Positions 21,956-35,169 of a stretch of 64,000 nt of DNA are shown here, piece by piece; position 1 is the stretch's first letter; each line of letters opens with the position of its first letter. The notes under the pieces are model-generated. The model worked only from the letters and a program-made list of their open reading frames with translations, was not told the origin of the DNA and searched no databases. Origin of the DNA: Echinococcus granulosus (lineage: Eukaryota > Platyhelminthes > Cestoda > Cyclophyllidea > Taeniidae); the NCBI RefSeq assembly GCF_000524195.1, contig NW_020170401.1, positions 304,060 to 368,059 on the forward strand, given 5' to 3'. Position numbers and translations under genes: made by a program.

Positions 21956-24900
21956 ACAGAAGGTCGGGATGGTTGCAAAATGAAAGCTTAACTTTAACCC
22001 ATCTGCAATGAGTCTTTATCAACCGTCCATAGATGTCAATGGCTTCCTTCTTTTATATAAACGCTTGACAACCAGCCGTAGAAGACATTAGAATATCTGC
22101 TTTTATGGTGCGGCTCTCTAGCCTTGTCTGAAGCTGTTACAAACCATACCGTTAGAGGAGAAGAATAGCTGCAATGGTCTAAGTAAGGCCGGAAGCCCCT
22201 ACCACGAAAGCAGAATTATCGCCAGCAGAGGTTGAGCTTGAGATCATTGCACATAGCTGCCAAAAATGTGCGTTTGTATCAAGCAGTATTTCGCACTTTA
22301 GAAACCCTAAGTGGTATAGGAATGTACCGAAGGGTTCAGTTCTTGCATTTTGGTTGACGGTCCACGACATGTCTGCCATCTATTTTTTGTAACTTAGAGA
22401 TGATCGCGTTACCGTTATATTTAGTACCACAAAAATAGCAGCTCATTTTTTGACTTATGCAACTAAAACCTCCGGCTTAACTTGAGCGCACAACGCGCTC
22501 CGCAGTGAACAATCTAACCTTTTATTGTCGGACCATCAACAACCTCTGTTAGGATGGATCGCCAGAAGACTTGATACATCCCGATGTTTTAATGATCATA
22601 GAATAACTCATCCAGATGAATGAACGACATGTTATTGGCGATACCGGTGGAAATAATTCTAACTTCTCGCAACTAATAGCATTGTTTATACTGAATCCAT
22701 TGGGTAAACCATTGTCATATGGCAATTTGTCAGTGGTCTGTGTCAAATCCTCTTATTAACAGTCACCATCAGATGTCGAAACCATTGATCAGCGAAATGA
22801 CTTCAGCTTAATATCTTTGTTGTAGTGTTTAGTTCAAATTATTGCTTCGCATTTGAAGAAAGTGTGGTAGTAGAACGCGCAGCTGAGAACTGATTTAAAG
22901 AGCTCAGATCTAGTGAGACACCTTCCTATTCTTGACGGTGAGGAATGCGAGTTTGGCGTGCAGAGGATAAACTTCGTTTATGCAGAGAGAAAGGTAATAC
23001 CAGCGAATCTAAGCAGGTAGGTACAACTTGTTGTAGGTTGACAGATGACGGTGAGTTTGAAAACCGTCCATTTGTTGCCGTCTCCTTTCCCATAAGTTGT
23101 TAGAACGCACCGTTGTTGGAATGTTTGTTAACTGATTGACTGGGTTACGGTAACAAATAAATACTAAATACTAGGCTGAAGAACATGTTAGTGGTCCTTC
23201 CCAAACAAATTCACGAAGGTCCCTATAATGAACGTCATTAGAAACAACCGGGACTGTAAAATATGCCAATTAGAAGAAAGTCCCAATCCTGCAAGGCATT
23301 GTAAGACCTCGTCGCCTTTCCGCAAAATTGACCACTGAAAAGGTTTGTCCTTTAAGATAAAAGTGGGATAGGAGAGAGATACTGCCTTATCTCACCTCCA
23401 TTGCCCCTATCTTCACAATGATATTCCTTCCCTCAGACGACCGCATAGAAAATGAATAAGCAGTTGGAATATAAGAGCGAGATAAAAACGGCGGTGCCTA
23501 GGTTACGGTTTTTCTTTCCGAGACAAAGGCACCAAAAAGGCAGTATTCACCAGCTTTTGTCTCTTTGACAAAGAGTCTTGGTGTAACAACCTGGTTATTT
23601 GCTACAGCCTTCATTTTGGTTTCGCAGGCACTTTAGACACCACCTTTGTGCTTTCCCCTTGTCGGCGTGACCTCCAGACCATACCAGTAGGCCCTCAGGC
23701 CTTTTTGTACGTTGGTAATAACTATTCTGCCCTATTTTTATGTCATCTTGCTACTTCAGGGCAGACTTGGGGCGCTACATTGGTTCCAGTAAAAAGCAGA
23801 CTCGATCCTAAAGGACAATTACCTGAATTCCTCTTCCTGGGTTGCTAAATCTAACCTAGTGGAAGAAGGGTACATGCTACAGATGGGACAATCTGTGAGG
23901 ACTCCTAATAGAAGTGTTTAAGATGGCGTAAAACTTCGGAAACTACTCCAAACCCATTTTTCCATGGATGCTATTCACAAGTGATGCAAGACTAGACGTT
24001 GCCAAGATTCATCTTGAAAGTTTGTTGAGGGTATCCCCTCTACCTCTCTACTAGCTGAATAAAACACAGGCTGTTGGACAAATAGGTATAACTAGACAGT
24101 GCTAAAGTGAGAAAAAACTGGATAGGGAGGAACAGACACAAAACCTCATCACCACGGGACTATTTAAAGACCTGGCCTTTGCTAAATGACTCTGCTTATG
24201 GGTCAGTGTTATTGGGACTATCGATGCCCAATCGAGGTGGCCGTCGCATACGCCTTCCCTTAAACTTGTTTCCAAATTGGACGAAACTTGAGATGCAGTA
24301 AAAAATGTCAGTGATGTCGAGGTTAAAAACCACTTTACGTGATCGCAAATTTGATGGGTGGCGTGGTTGGTTGGCGGATGTTTTTCCAACATTACCAAAT
24401 TCGGAGGGTTAACCGAGGGTTGCTTCGAAGGAGGCGGTTAGGAAGATAGGAGCGGTATGTAAAATGCGTTTATTTTTGCAAAGTAAAACTTACTTTAAGA
24501 CTTATCAATACAAGGGGTTATTATTATCAGCACAAAGACCACTGTGAAGTTGCTATGGCGCAGAATCACGTGCTCACCATCAACCGCTTTGATAGTTTAC
24601 GCCTTTTCTCCACATTTGAACACCTCACTTATGTCCCCTTCGCTACACAAAACAACCGCTTTTCTTTCCTTCAATTGAGTTAGCAATAAGAGCAGCGTTA
24701 TTTGGCTTTAACCTAGTTGTTCTTTGTAGATACCATTTGTTTTACTCCTTCTTAAATGGCAAAAGAGGCGGTGAATTGTCAGCGAAGTATTTCCATTCTG
24801 TTTTCTTTCCTTTCATTATGCTTTTAGTATGGAAGAAAAAACAGAGCAAAATTTGTGATAAAATGCACAAATTGAGATATCACATTCTAGCAAAAGCACT

Positions 24901-25570
24901 TTTGTATTCCATTAAAAAGTCAGATTGTTGACACGAATTTTGGGTAAAATTCCAATTACTTTCTTGTGCATTTGACTATCACCGAAAGGAAGGCGCCTCA
25001 TTTTTGAACCCAAAACGCAGGGGTATCTCTTCCCTTATTATCTACCTGGTTGATACATTAAACTGAAATTTATTTTCTGAATAAAACTTTTGAAAGCTCG
25101 TAATTTAAGTGAGTAAAAGATGCCATTTTCTGAAGCTTGGTGTTGGTTAGTGCCTGGAGCAGTCGAAAAGTGAATGCCTTCGTATGCCCAATGAAGTGTC
25201 CCATCCGTTTCAAATCGTATAAAGCATGAACGAAGAATGAAGAATTTTTAACGGACCGAGTACAGAGAGTTTTGTAATGGTCTGGTATATTTTAGCTGCG
25301 GACTTAACTCGAGGGTTTATTAGTTTACATACGATGGTGGAGGATTCCAATCATTCTTTTTGGGCATTGTTGGTAAATCTATCCTACCGATTCAGTACCC
25401 TGTGTTATTAGTGAAGACAGCAGAACATGCACCAGAATGACAAATATTCTGCTGACTTTAGTCGGTGGTTGAAAAGTAATATGTTAGACTGAGGGTCAAA
25501 TCAGTAAAGGCTCACTACAGACGAGTTAACGTGACGCCTTTCTTTCTCAATCATCTCAGTTTTGTGTTCT
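21956..25570. other. Spacer between the arms of inverted pair 1
   Basis: Holds TRIM-like copy B and otherwise AT-rich sequence with short unassigned frames (22179-22379 and 22549-22746 on minus). Confidence 0.5.
23582..24450 (+). mobile_element. TRIM-like LTR element, copy B, 5' LTR and interior
   Basis: The 5' LTR is 23582-23779 (198 bases). It starts TGTAACAACCTGG, ends GGCGCTACA, and is followed by TTGGTTCCAGTA. The interior can be followed to about 24400-24450, with the family's 3' interior block recognisable near 24340-24410. No convincing 3' LTR was found beyond it; a TGTAAAATGCG at 24458 could be its first bases. Confidence 0.7.
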
Positions 25571-26303
25571 CCAAATGGTCAACTATTACCCAAACGAAGC
25601 CACAATCACGTCTTCTGTATTTGTCCATTATGAAGGTGCTTATGTTACCGGCATGGCGATTTGTGAATTTACGCGAACAAATGCCAATTTCACCGTGTCT
25701 ACTGGTTGAGCGGAAGCCAGATAGATGACAAGGTCCAGGCTGAAGTGAAGGTGAAATGGGAAGAGCGGAGAGAGGAGAAATAGACGCAGAATATCAGTGT
25801 GTGAATTCACTTTAAATAGTCCTTGATGAAATGGTTCCTTCGGTAGAAGGTGGAAATGTCCAGCAAAATAGGTCGTTGGATGAAATGGACTCGTCAAAGA
25901 GCATTGTCTAGCACCGAGTAGTTCAGAGTCGACATTCCTTTCTCCCCTGATGTAGGTAGCAAAGAGAAGGGGTGAACACTGACATTGGGACTGAGTGTAG
26001 TATTGCCCCCACGAAGGGTTGATATCTATCATCAATGAATGGAGGAAGTGGAGTGGGGTGGTTTTGAAAGTATCGACTGTGTTCTGCTGTCCGAGGGGAC
26101 CATCGAAAATGACACTTAGGAGGAAATGGAGGTGGAGATTATGTGATGCTGTGACATTCTTTTGACTATGTGTTGAAGACTGCGGGTTCTCCAGTGTTGG
26201 CAGGCTACGATTCCGTCTTGGTGGCGTAATTTCCCGACTGTGTCCATATCCATCGATACGCTCTGTACGTTGATAGCAAGTCTTCCTTCTTGTTGGCACG
26301 GCC
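25571..26303 (-). repeat. Right arm of inverted repeat pair 1
   Basis: Homologous in reverse to 21230-21955; the arms are separated by about 3.6 kb. Its longest frame (25640-26299, minus, 219 residues) owes its length to the open reading of the repeat and is not matched by a continuous frame in the other arm. The segment 25798-25964 is identical to 21557-21723. The unit could be an old transposon fragment or a segmental duplication. Confidence 0.85.
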
Positions 26304-28079
26304 TATTAGAAAATCCAAGAGAATCTAGAGTGCTGTACAACCTTGTCTGCTATTCCACTACCAATCCCCAACTAGAGGCCTTTTGTGGACTTAAGTGAGG
26401 AGGAAACCGCACAACTCAGTGAGTGATGTGAATAGTTTCTCTTATCAGTTAATTCTCTGTTGGATGTGATTATTTAACCAAGGATTTAGAAGTTTGAATT
26501 TCGGTTCTATGCTGCTTATCTGCTTACCTTCAAACTTGCTTGATTGCTGCAGTTATGATAATACCCAAACTTGCTAACATTTGCACCATAGAGTTGACTT
26601 CACCTATCTAAAGTCAGCTCGTCAATATCACCAATTTGTCATCATGTCTTTTCCGTTGTTGATTCTGGTCGCCACTCGGCAGTCTTCCCATTCCTTCTCA
26701 TGATGCTATCCAAAAGCTCCTAGATTCCAGGCTGTGGTGGAAGCAAGCTGGAAAACGTTATAAGCCGTGCACTTCATATTAGAAGCTTAGTATAACTGTT
26801 CACGTGTAGCAAGAGTGTCATGGCCAAGGCTTCGGTCCACAGAGCTGGGAAGTAGAGCGCTTTTTCTTTAGACTTTATTCCTCCTGCCCTTTCTATCGCC
26901 TTCTTGGATGAATTAGTGAACAATTTTACATCCCAAGTCTGTTCGAGACACTACAGGTGGCCATAATGCAGGTTAGGCGCTGAAAAACTGTCAACCGATT
27001 ATACCCTCCAAGTAGCAATCAAGGGCTCTGGACCATACCACGACCCTACCTACCGCAATAGCCACCGAATGTGGTTACGTGTGTGGAGTTTGATGACTTG
27101 CCTGCTGCCCACCAGGCGGATTGGTTGGTCATGAATACGGGCACATGGCATGCCACAGGCAACGAGAGAAAAAAGCCAGGGGGTAGAAAAGAAAAGAGAA
27201 AGGGCAGGCAATTCGCTTACACTTTGGTGAGGTCTTCTAACAGGGCCACATTGCCTCAAGTTGAAACACCTTGGGAGGCAGCACCACCTTACCCAACTGT
27301 TTGGACATTTCTTTGTCTCGCATCAAAATGTAAATACCTAAGAGGATTTAAAAGTTATTTTTGCTAAAAATGTTTTGATGGAAGCTTGAATTCAAGAAGA
27401 CCGGGCGGTTGGTAGAAAAGAAGGAGATTTACTCTGAATTGGTGGAATCGGTGAAGAACCACAACAAAGGACTCAAAAATTAAGTCGTTATATTTGCTTG
27501 GGTTTCTCTTATAGGAGTGCTGTGCCCAAGTTTTGCTAACTCACCTTTTTATGGTGGTAGGGGAAGTGGAAATACATGACAAGGCATTTGTACAATAATT
27601 GTAAAGGCTGCAACGTGGTAGTCTGAATATCTACGTACTATTTATTTGTTGTTCTTCTGTGACATCTACTGGCATCAATTTCCACCACCCGCGATGTCTA
27701 CTTTCCAAGCTATAGTCAAATGCCAGGAAAGGATGACATTTGCCACTTAGCGAAAGATCAGCATTATACACATAACTTACCTTGCGAGGCCCTCTTATTT
27801 CCTACCGCAATTTATTCACTATGTAGGCAATCCGACTACGATAAAAGAAGGGAGGAAAAAATTGATGAGTCTTGAAACTTCTTATCACCTGTTAATGCAC
27901 CCGGGCAGTCCGATCTAGGCCGTTAGCTGATAGGCATTCTATTTAGCAGCAAAATTTGTTCCAAACTGAGCTGAGTGAGTCTGCTAAAAAAAGTGGGGAT
28001 TTCCGACCCATTTGCTGTAAAGTAAACAGTACCTTCACTCACGAAAATTGTAGTATAGTACATTAATTTTTGCCGACTA

Positions 28080-28160
28080 TGGACCCACCGCACACACACG
28101 CACACGCGTTCGTTAGTCCGTCCTTCCGTTTGTTCCGTCGTTCGTTCGGCCGTCTGTGGG
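28080..28160 (+). repeat. Decayed CA and TTCG/TCCG microsatellite
   Basis: CACACACACGCACACGCG followed by imperfect TTCG/TCCG units up to about 28150. The minus frame through it (27923-28165) starts with Thr/Glu/Arg repeats for this reason. Confidence 0.6.
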
Positions 28161-30444
28161 TTCATCCGCCCTCAATGCGGTGAGCAAAGACAAGAATGTT
28201 GTGTAATTATAAGCCATATTTTAGTTGGATTTAAAATGCACGTGGCGTGATTTTATATGGTAAATTATTCAATCGTGTACTGTTTTGATGCTTTCTTTAA
28301 GCGAGACAGTTTGTTTTTGCCAATGTAGGTATCCAGTCAATGACATTTATTGTTATACCATTAACTGTATTCCCATAGCAACATACTTAAATGCTTAATA
28401 AGCAAAGAGAAAAATGAGAACCTCCTTCCTATTGGCTAAGCGATATCGGTGGGAAATGCGGGTCACATATTTTTAGTTGGCTGTGAAGGAGGGTTATTAT
28501 TCAAGCTGTAAATTCTTGTGTGAAGGTGAATGGGGAAGAGTTTATAATCAACTTTGTGTGAAGCAGTTTCCTCCTGCGAAGTTATTTCCTTTCTGTGATT
28601 GTTCTTGACGAATGAGCCACGAACAGTAGCGGAGCATGGGAAGAGAAAAATGTGTAGTATTTACGAATTCACTTTGTGTCTGTGTCCATCCCACGGTGGA
28701 AAACAAAGTGGCTAACAGTTGGACGGTGGATTTTGCTTTTGTGGGAAGAATTCCTTTATTTAGTAGGGTACGTCGGCAACTGGGGTACACTCTTTGGTAG
28801 GATAAGAGAAGTTGGTGATAAAGTAGGTCTCCGTTTTCCTAGCTGTCTTCACCATTTCTTCTTCTTGAGCCGAAGTAAAGCATCCAGTTTTCATTGCCTT
28901 GGTAACCGAAAACAGTGATCATGAGATTACATCCCCTTCCTCTTCCTCAGGGGCAAATAAACCATCAAAGTCGGGGTGTTTTGCGTGCCATCTAAAGTAA
29001 TGTCGCTTAAATATCAAAAAACGCTTCCTCAACAGGTCAAGAACTTCAACATCTTTTTTATTGTTTTGAGTCCAACTAATCTGTTTGGGTCTAATAATTC
29101 ATTGAAACTAGTTAGCACTGTCTACTAATGAAGACACTACATATATGAGATTGGCAGTTAGTGATGCAATATGTGGTGTGAATAGCCCTTCTAGTCCACG
29201 CTAAGGTGGCATTAAGGCATCTTCAAAAGTTTTACATTTCCGTCCTCATCAGTGGACATGGTAAAGCTATCTCTTGGAGTCACTACAGCAGTGTACATTT
29301 GGACACTTGAGAGGCTGTCACGCCAAGGATTGAGAGAGCAAGACTACTACTTCTGAAATATCCTAAAAGAGCAAGCTGCTGATAACTGAAATTTTTTTAA
29401 ATCTTCGGGTAAATAAGTTAAAGGTTTCATTTAGAGGATTATCAGCAAGCCCTGAACTATTACCAGGAGCACAATCAAGTCCGCTGATGAGGGGTATATA
29501 GCCGAAATGAATGGAGAAAATCCGCAAAAATTTATTTTGCCATTTGAGAATGTGCTGTACATAAAACCTACATACTTGAGTTTGTTGCTGATCTTCAATC
29601 TAAGGGTTTGTTTTTATATGGCCGATAGATCCTCCATATCCTCCTTGAATCTTTTAATCTAGTAGATTCGACCCTATAAAAGACTCAAATTTAAATCTGT
29701 TCTTAAAAGTAGAGACGATTTTACAATTACTTAAGCGCATTTTCTATCACCTTGCTTGATTTTAGTCTTCTCTTGAGAGCTCGGGTGAGGCACCAAGCCC
29801 AACATCCATCGGTGTAGTTAAGTTAGATGTTAAACCCTTTTCGAAAAGATATTGGTCACCACGTTTAAAAAAGTCTAGGCACCTCATTAATACTTCAAAT
29901 GGAAAATGTCAAATGCCTTTACCTTGCACACCCCTCCCACCACCTGACGAGATAATGGGGAGTAAATTGTGGAAAATAAGTCTACGTTTATACCCACCGA
30001 ATAGACCGCATGAGGAAACCAAAGGGAAGCAGAAATATGTAGACCACTAGAGGTAGCTAATACTACCAAAATATAATGCATTTATTTTCTTAAAAAGAAG
30101 CGAAGTACTTGTCTCGTGCACAATACTTCGGGACCACACACATTCACTGGGGAAATCTAAACAATAGCACCAATTCACGCTTGAGGAAACTGTTTGAGCA
30201 GATTGAGGCAGGAGATCCTTATGCTCCATCAACCATGCTTTGGGAATTTAACACCACACTCGCTTATCAACGCATCATTTCAAAACAGAAAAAAGGGTTT
30301 TAGGCAGGATATTCCTGCAGTGCTTTATGTGTATGTTAAGTTGACAAAGCTGACAACGGTGCTAATGAATGCGCTTTTCTAAACCTCGGCACTGCTCATC
30401 TGTAAAACGTTAGAATTAAAACTCTAGACAACAAAGCAAGCTGA

Positions 30445-30606
30445 TCTGGTAGCTGGCAGCGCAAGTTTTGCTTAAGCAGACCTTCATGTCACCTCCGCCG
30501 CTATGCTGATGACCTACTGGTCACACCTAGACTAGCCATAGTCAAACACTCTGGAGGCAATCAAGGAACAGTAAACAAAAGGCGACGTATTCTCGTCATG
30601 GTGTAA
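30445..30606 (+). pseudogene. Isolated reverse-transcriptase-like YADD motif
   Basis: A 53-residue frame bounded by stops contains HLRRYADDLLVTPRLA (30490-30537). R-Y-A-D-D-hydrophobic-hydrophobic is the form of the catalytic motif C of many reverse transcriptases. No other RT motif could be followed on either side. It may be the last readable scrap of a retroelement or a chance match. Confidence 0.2.
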
Positions 30607-30786
30607 AAGGGACCCAGACAACAATGGTGATACCGACGGCGGTCATAAAAGAGAACAATAACTTATGCGGGCGCAAGGTCATGAGTCAGGATGGGGGAAG
30701 GAAATGGGGCGGGAGGGTAGGGTGGGACCATATGTAATAGAAACGTGAAAAAATTGGCTATTTAAAGTCGGGTAGACAGCTTTTAT

Positions 30787-31890
30787 GCGTCGGAAATAAT
30801 ATCATGTAAACAAGGCAAGGCACAAGATTTAGTTTTCGCTGACACTTAAGGCTCCGTCTTTTTACTTCCACTTGCCACGTAGCCCTTCTGTATGCCGACA
30901 ATGCATTTTCTGCCCTCCTATTCTTACTTTTTTGAATTCAAAGAAGATAAGGAGTAATACATAGGTGGTAGCGAAAAGCGAATCCCTAAATAAAAGGTAA
31001 GTGCTCTGCTTTCCATTATTGTGCCTTAAACTCTGATGTGACGGAAGAATGTTATGCATTGTGGGTGGGAGTATCTGTGACGACCGCTAACAGGAAGGTT
31101 AAAAATGACGTCTACTTTAGGCAAACATCCAAGTTCTGTGTTCTACAGGAATGCTATAATAGTGACTCTAGTCGTGAACCATTTGGAAGGGTTTGTAACA
31201 GGTGTCTACGGTACCTGTGCGAAGATGTCGATGAAGTGAACAGGGGGCACATCCTCCACCTTACAACTGGTAGAATGAAACCTCGCTAGAGAGATATGTC
31301 CAGATAACACCGATGTGAGAAAAAAGTGGCAAGGAGGAGCAGACGCCAAACGTTACGTCCACGAAACTATTTTAAACTCCTTCCTTTGTTAAGTAATTCT
31401 ACCTTTGGACCAGCGTTCTCACGACTAGCGATGGACATTCGTGAAGGTAAGCACATTCCCCGCTTCTCCAATACGGTTCCCAATTAGGACAGAACCTTAG
31501 ATCCGGTAGAATTTTCAAGAGAGATTGGCAACTTTGCAGTCAGATTTCCTCTCTGTTGCGAGCAAATTCAATGACTAACGCTGTTGGTTGGATGGCGGGT
31601 GTTTTTTCTCATACCACCAACTATGTTGTGAGGGCTGACACTGGAGGCTGACAAGGAGAGCGCCTGGGATGGCGCTCAAAAGGAAATGGAGGCCATGTAA
31701 GATTTTGACAATTTGTTTAACGCCTTGGTTTGGTTTCGCAGGCACTCAAAACTCGGCGGTTGTACTTGTGCTGGGTGGAATGGCCCTTGGACTATTCCAG
31801 TAGCTCCCAGTTCTTCCCTACGTCGACATTACATAATCCACCACATTATTACACCCTCTTTCGTAATCGGTGAAATCTAGGACGCTACGA
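30787..31890 (+). mobile_element. TRIM-like LTR element, copy C, both LTRs
   Basis: The 5' LTR runs from about 30787 to 30961, ending ...TAATACA, followed by TAGGTGGTAGC in the primer-site position. The interior holds the family's conserved block at about 31165-31245. It ends GGCGCTCAAAAGGAAATGG, a purine-rich tract. The 3' LTR is 31696-31890, starting TGTAAGATTTTG. A frame at 31038-31289 lies in the interior and is not conserved as protein in the other copies. Confidence 0.8.
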
Positions 31891-33274
31891 TTGCACATTT
31901 TGGATAAAAATTCATCCTTTAGAAATAAAATAGTGATAATTAAGGGCAATTCTTTCAAAGAGCCAATAAAATTTTACCAAATTGTAAAAACCATCCAATA
32001 GAATTTCGACCAATGCGTGAGACTCATCTGAATCAAAATTTACATTTATCAGTTAGCATGAAATCAAAGAGATTTTTTGTTAAGGAAATTGGAGAATGGA
32101 GCTCTAGTTGGGTGGCTGAACTGCCCCTATTAAACATTCACATTGGCGTGAAAGGCATTGAGTTTGCCGATTGCCTCGACATTAAGCACCAATTTGCATT
32201 TCAATTTATCAAATGACTAACAAGCGCCTCTGCTACTAAGAGGTTAGCGTCGGTGTGGTGGTGATTGATAATGCCTTGCCGGAGGTAAAAAGTATCAACG
32301 TTAATTGCACACCTATTGTAGCAAAATCGAATGCGGGTGGGAGGTGGGAAGGGGGTGGTAAAAGCATCTATTTGAACAGTTTGCGTTTCTGAAATTCACT
32401 TTTGTCATCTCAGGGTGAAGGTATGTCAGTTGATTAGGCTACATAAGGGGAGGCTTGAAAACACGTGAATAGCGTCACGTCCAAACCAGTTCGGAAAACG
32501 TCAGGGTATACCTTGATTGTGTAGAGGGTCTGGTGAATCGTTATGGCAATAAGATGGTGAGTGAAGACATCGGAGTTTGAAAATTCAGCTTCAACGAATG
32601 CATGATATAGACACACGTCCTTTGGATGGAATAAATTTGTTGATTACTCTCTCCACTTTACCTCCGCTGCACTATGATAGTACGATCCGGGGTGTTTCTG
32701 GACATACACTTCTGGGTCATGGAGGCCAACTGGGAGGAAGTTGGGTTTTACTAAGACAATTAGAGTCATTTTATTGTAACAACCGACTCCATTAAGCGAG
32801 TGAAGGCTGTCACATTGACTGCCTAATCAAGCCAAGTTCACAGAAGCTACATGTCTTTCGAACTTGTTGCCATCTTCAAAAGCTTTTTTTTAAACTCCAA
32901 CTATTTCCCAAGTTTTGTAATTAATTTCCAAATATTCTTTAAAGATGTTTTATGGAAACAGTTAATTTATCTAAATAAAGTGATTCAGCTATTAACTTCC
33001 TACGGCGGAAGGACCTGAAAATTTAATTCCAAAATTGAATGATGCCTTACTTGGCAGCAAATTGTAAAGTGGCATTATAAATTAATGTAAGTCCAAATCT
33101 AAGGCGCAGGAATGAAGTCTAAGAAAAGGTTGAAGAAAAATGTCTAAAGGTGTAAGGGAAATGCGGACTTTGGAATGTCACAGAGTGGAAAAACCGGGCG
33201 GCCTCAAATTCTGCTACATAATTTTGTAGAGGAGTTGCTTTTCAAACTAGTGTTAAATACCATTGATGTTAACA

Positions 33275-34045
33275 TGTAGTACAGTGTCAATTTGTTCAAC
33301 TCTTCGATTTGAAATTGAAAGTGCTTAAAGCTCCGTCTTTGTACTTTCGCTGGCCACTAGCCTTCGGTTCGTACCAGTAGTTGACCAGCCCCTCTCTACG
33401 TCGGCAGTACATATTCTGCCCTGATACTATACATACATTCGTCGTCAGAGAAGTCTCGGGGCAATGTATCGATAGTAGCACCTTGGGAACCCGATCCAAA
33501 AGGACAACTACCCTAAATCTATGGGTGAATGTTAGGCCTCAAAGTGATTTAAGTAAGGTACATGTCGCAGATGAGGGAATATGCGGTGGCCCCTAGTAGA
33601 AGGGTTAAAAATGACTTCCATCTTCGACAATTACCCCAATTCCGTGTTGTGTGCGAATGATATCAATAACTAAGTCAGCGCTAGCGGTGAACCATCTGAA
33701 TTAGTTCATTACGGAGCTGTCTACGGTGGCTGTATGAAGATGTCAATGAAGTGAACACACAGCGCCTCCTCCACCTTTCCACCAGCTGGACAGAACCCGG
33801 ACAGATATGGGTGGGCAGAACTGAAATGCGAACGAAGTGGCAAGGGGGGATAAACGAGAAACCTTGTCCTCAAGCAACTTTTTAAATCCCCATCATTATT
33901 AAATAACCGCGTTTTTATGCATTATTCTTACTACTAGCGATGGAGATACAGGATAGCCTGCACGTTTTTTCCCTTTGACACTACAGAGTTAGATCCAGTG
34001 AAATTGCCAAGACAAATTAGTAAAGTTTGGGTCAAAATTACACAA
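33275..34045 (+). mobile_element. TRIM-like LTR element, copy D, 5' LTR and interior
   Basis: The 5' LTR is 33275-33468, starting TGTAGTACAGTGTC. The interior closely follows copies C and F, including the conserved block at about 33690-33760. Similarity fades near 34040 and no 3' LTR was seen. It lies only 1.4 kb from copy C in the same orientation. Confidence 0.7.
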
Positions 34046-35027
34046 GTAATTTGTTATGTCCTACCAACGTTAGTAATTCAGTAGGCATGCTATCTCATCA
34101 CAACTTAAATGGACTTATGAAATTCCATTAAAAAGGCGGTATTAAACTTAAAGTATATTTTAGGACTATGTCAATGCGTCATGAGAGGTTGACCCACCTG
34201 GCTGTGTGACATTTACTGACAGGTTTATGGAGTGTACTAAGAAGGTTTATTACTTATCCCATAAAGGGTTGGTAAGGCTTCAAGTACATACAATTTTCAT
34301 TCAGGCTCCATAGTCTAGGCAAAAAACAAATGGCGAGTTTTCTTCTGTTAACTTGCCATAATCGCCTTCTTTTGAGTCAAGTCTGTGCTTAAGATTTTTT
34401 GGATTTCCATTTTCAAGCATTTTTTGGTCACTTCAAAATCTTTCTCAAAAGATTAACATCTTTCAGTAATACTGGACTCAACCCTAAACGTGATGGTTGA
34501 CAGTTGATGGAAATGTCTCAAACTTAAGACTGAACAAATTCCTGTTGTTGAATACGCCACTTAAACAAACGTCGGTTCACTAGAATGCCATCTCCAGCGT
34601 TCTCTGTAATCACTCTAGCTTTTTGTACATTGTAACCGTCTGGGAGACCTGAACGTGGGTATTACTAAAATTTTTCTTCGCTTAGATTTAACGCTACCAA
34701 TTTTAATATCACCTGAAAAGTGAGTAAATTCCATTATCTTATACCCTTCACAGGGCGAACTGGAGTGAAAGGAGAAGCATTTGAGGATAAATTCTATAAA
34801 TTGGATGATTTTTTACATAGAGAATGGTCTCAGTGGTAGCTGCTGTAGCAATGACATTTACCCAAAAGCATGATAAAGCCTTAAAATCACGGTAGAATCG
34901 TCTTGTCCACACGAGAATAGGGTGTCACAGTCCATACATTTTATTGTTCACTTGTTTAAAGCTTCACTACTCTACTGCCTTATAGGATTTAGGGCAATTA
35001 GCTACCATAAAATTGCAAAGAATATAC

Positions 35028-35043
35028 GTCACGCCTTTGTGAC
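35028..35043. repeat. 16-base palindrome, site 2
   Basis: Reads GTCACGCCTTTGTGAC, with flanking C and G extending the symmetry. First of six sites within 3.9 kb. Confidence 0.7.
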
Positions 35044-35169
35044 GCCGTGCTCGGGTAAGAAAATTTGGGGCGTTATATATGCGTGTGACACTGGTGGTGG
35101 GCGGGATAAGTGGGGTATGCTCAGAATACAGATGTATTTCTTGTTTTGTGTTAAATGCACAAAGCAAGG

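Larger units (their letters stand above)
26304..30786. other. Gene-poor stretch
   Basis: No recognisable gene. It contains the decayed microsatellite and the isolated YADD frame. The frames at 27050-27367 and 28548-28918 overlap on opposite strands and show no domain. Confidence 0.45.

Noticed and set aside
25640..26299. 219-residue minus ORF as a gene
   Set aside because: It lies wholly in an inverted repeat arm whose partner does not keep the frame.
28080..28160. Short regular units as a CRISPR-like array
   Set aside because: They are imperfect tetranucleotide repeats without spacers, and the genome is eukaryotic.
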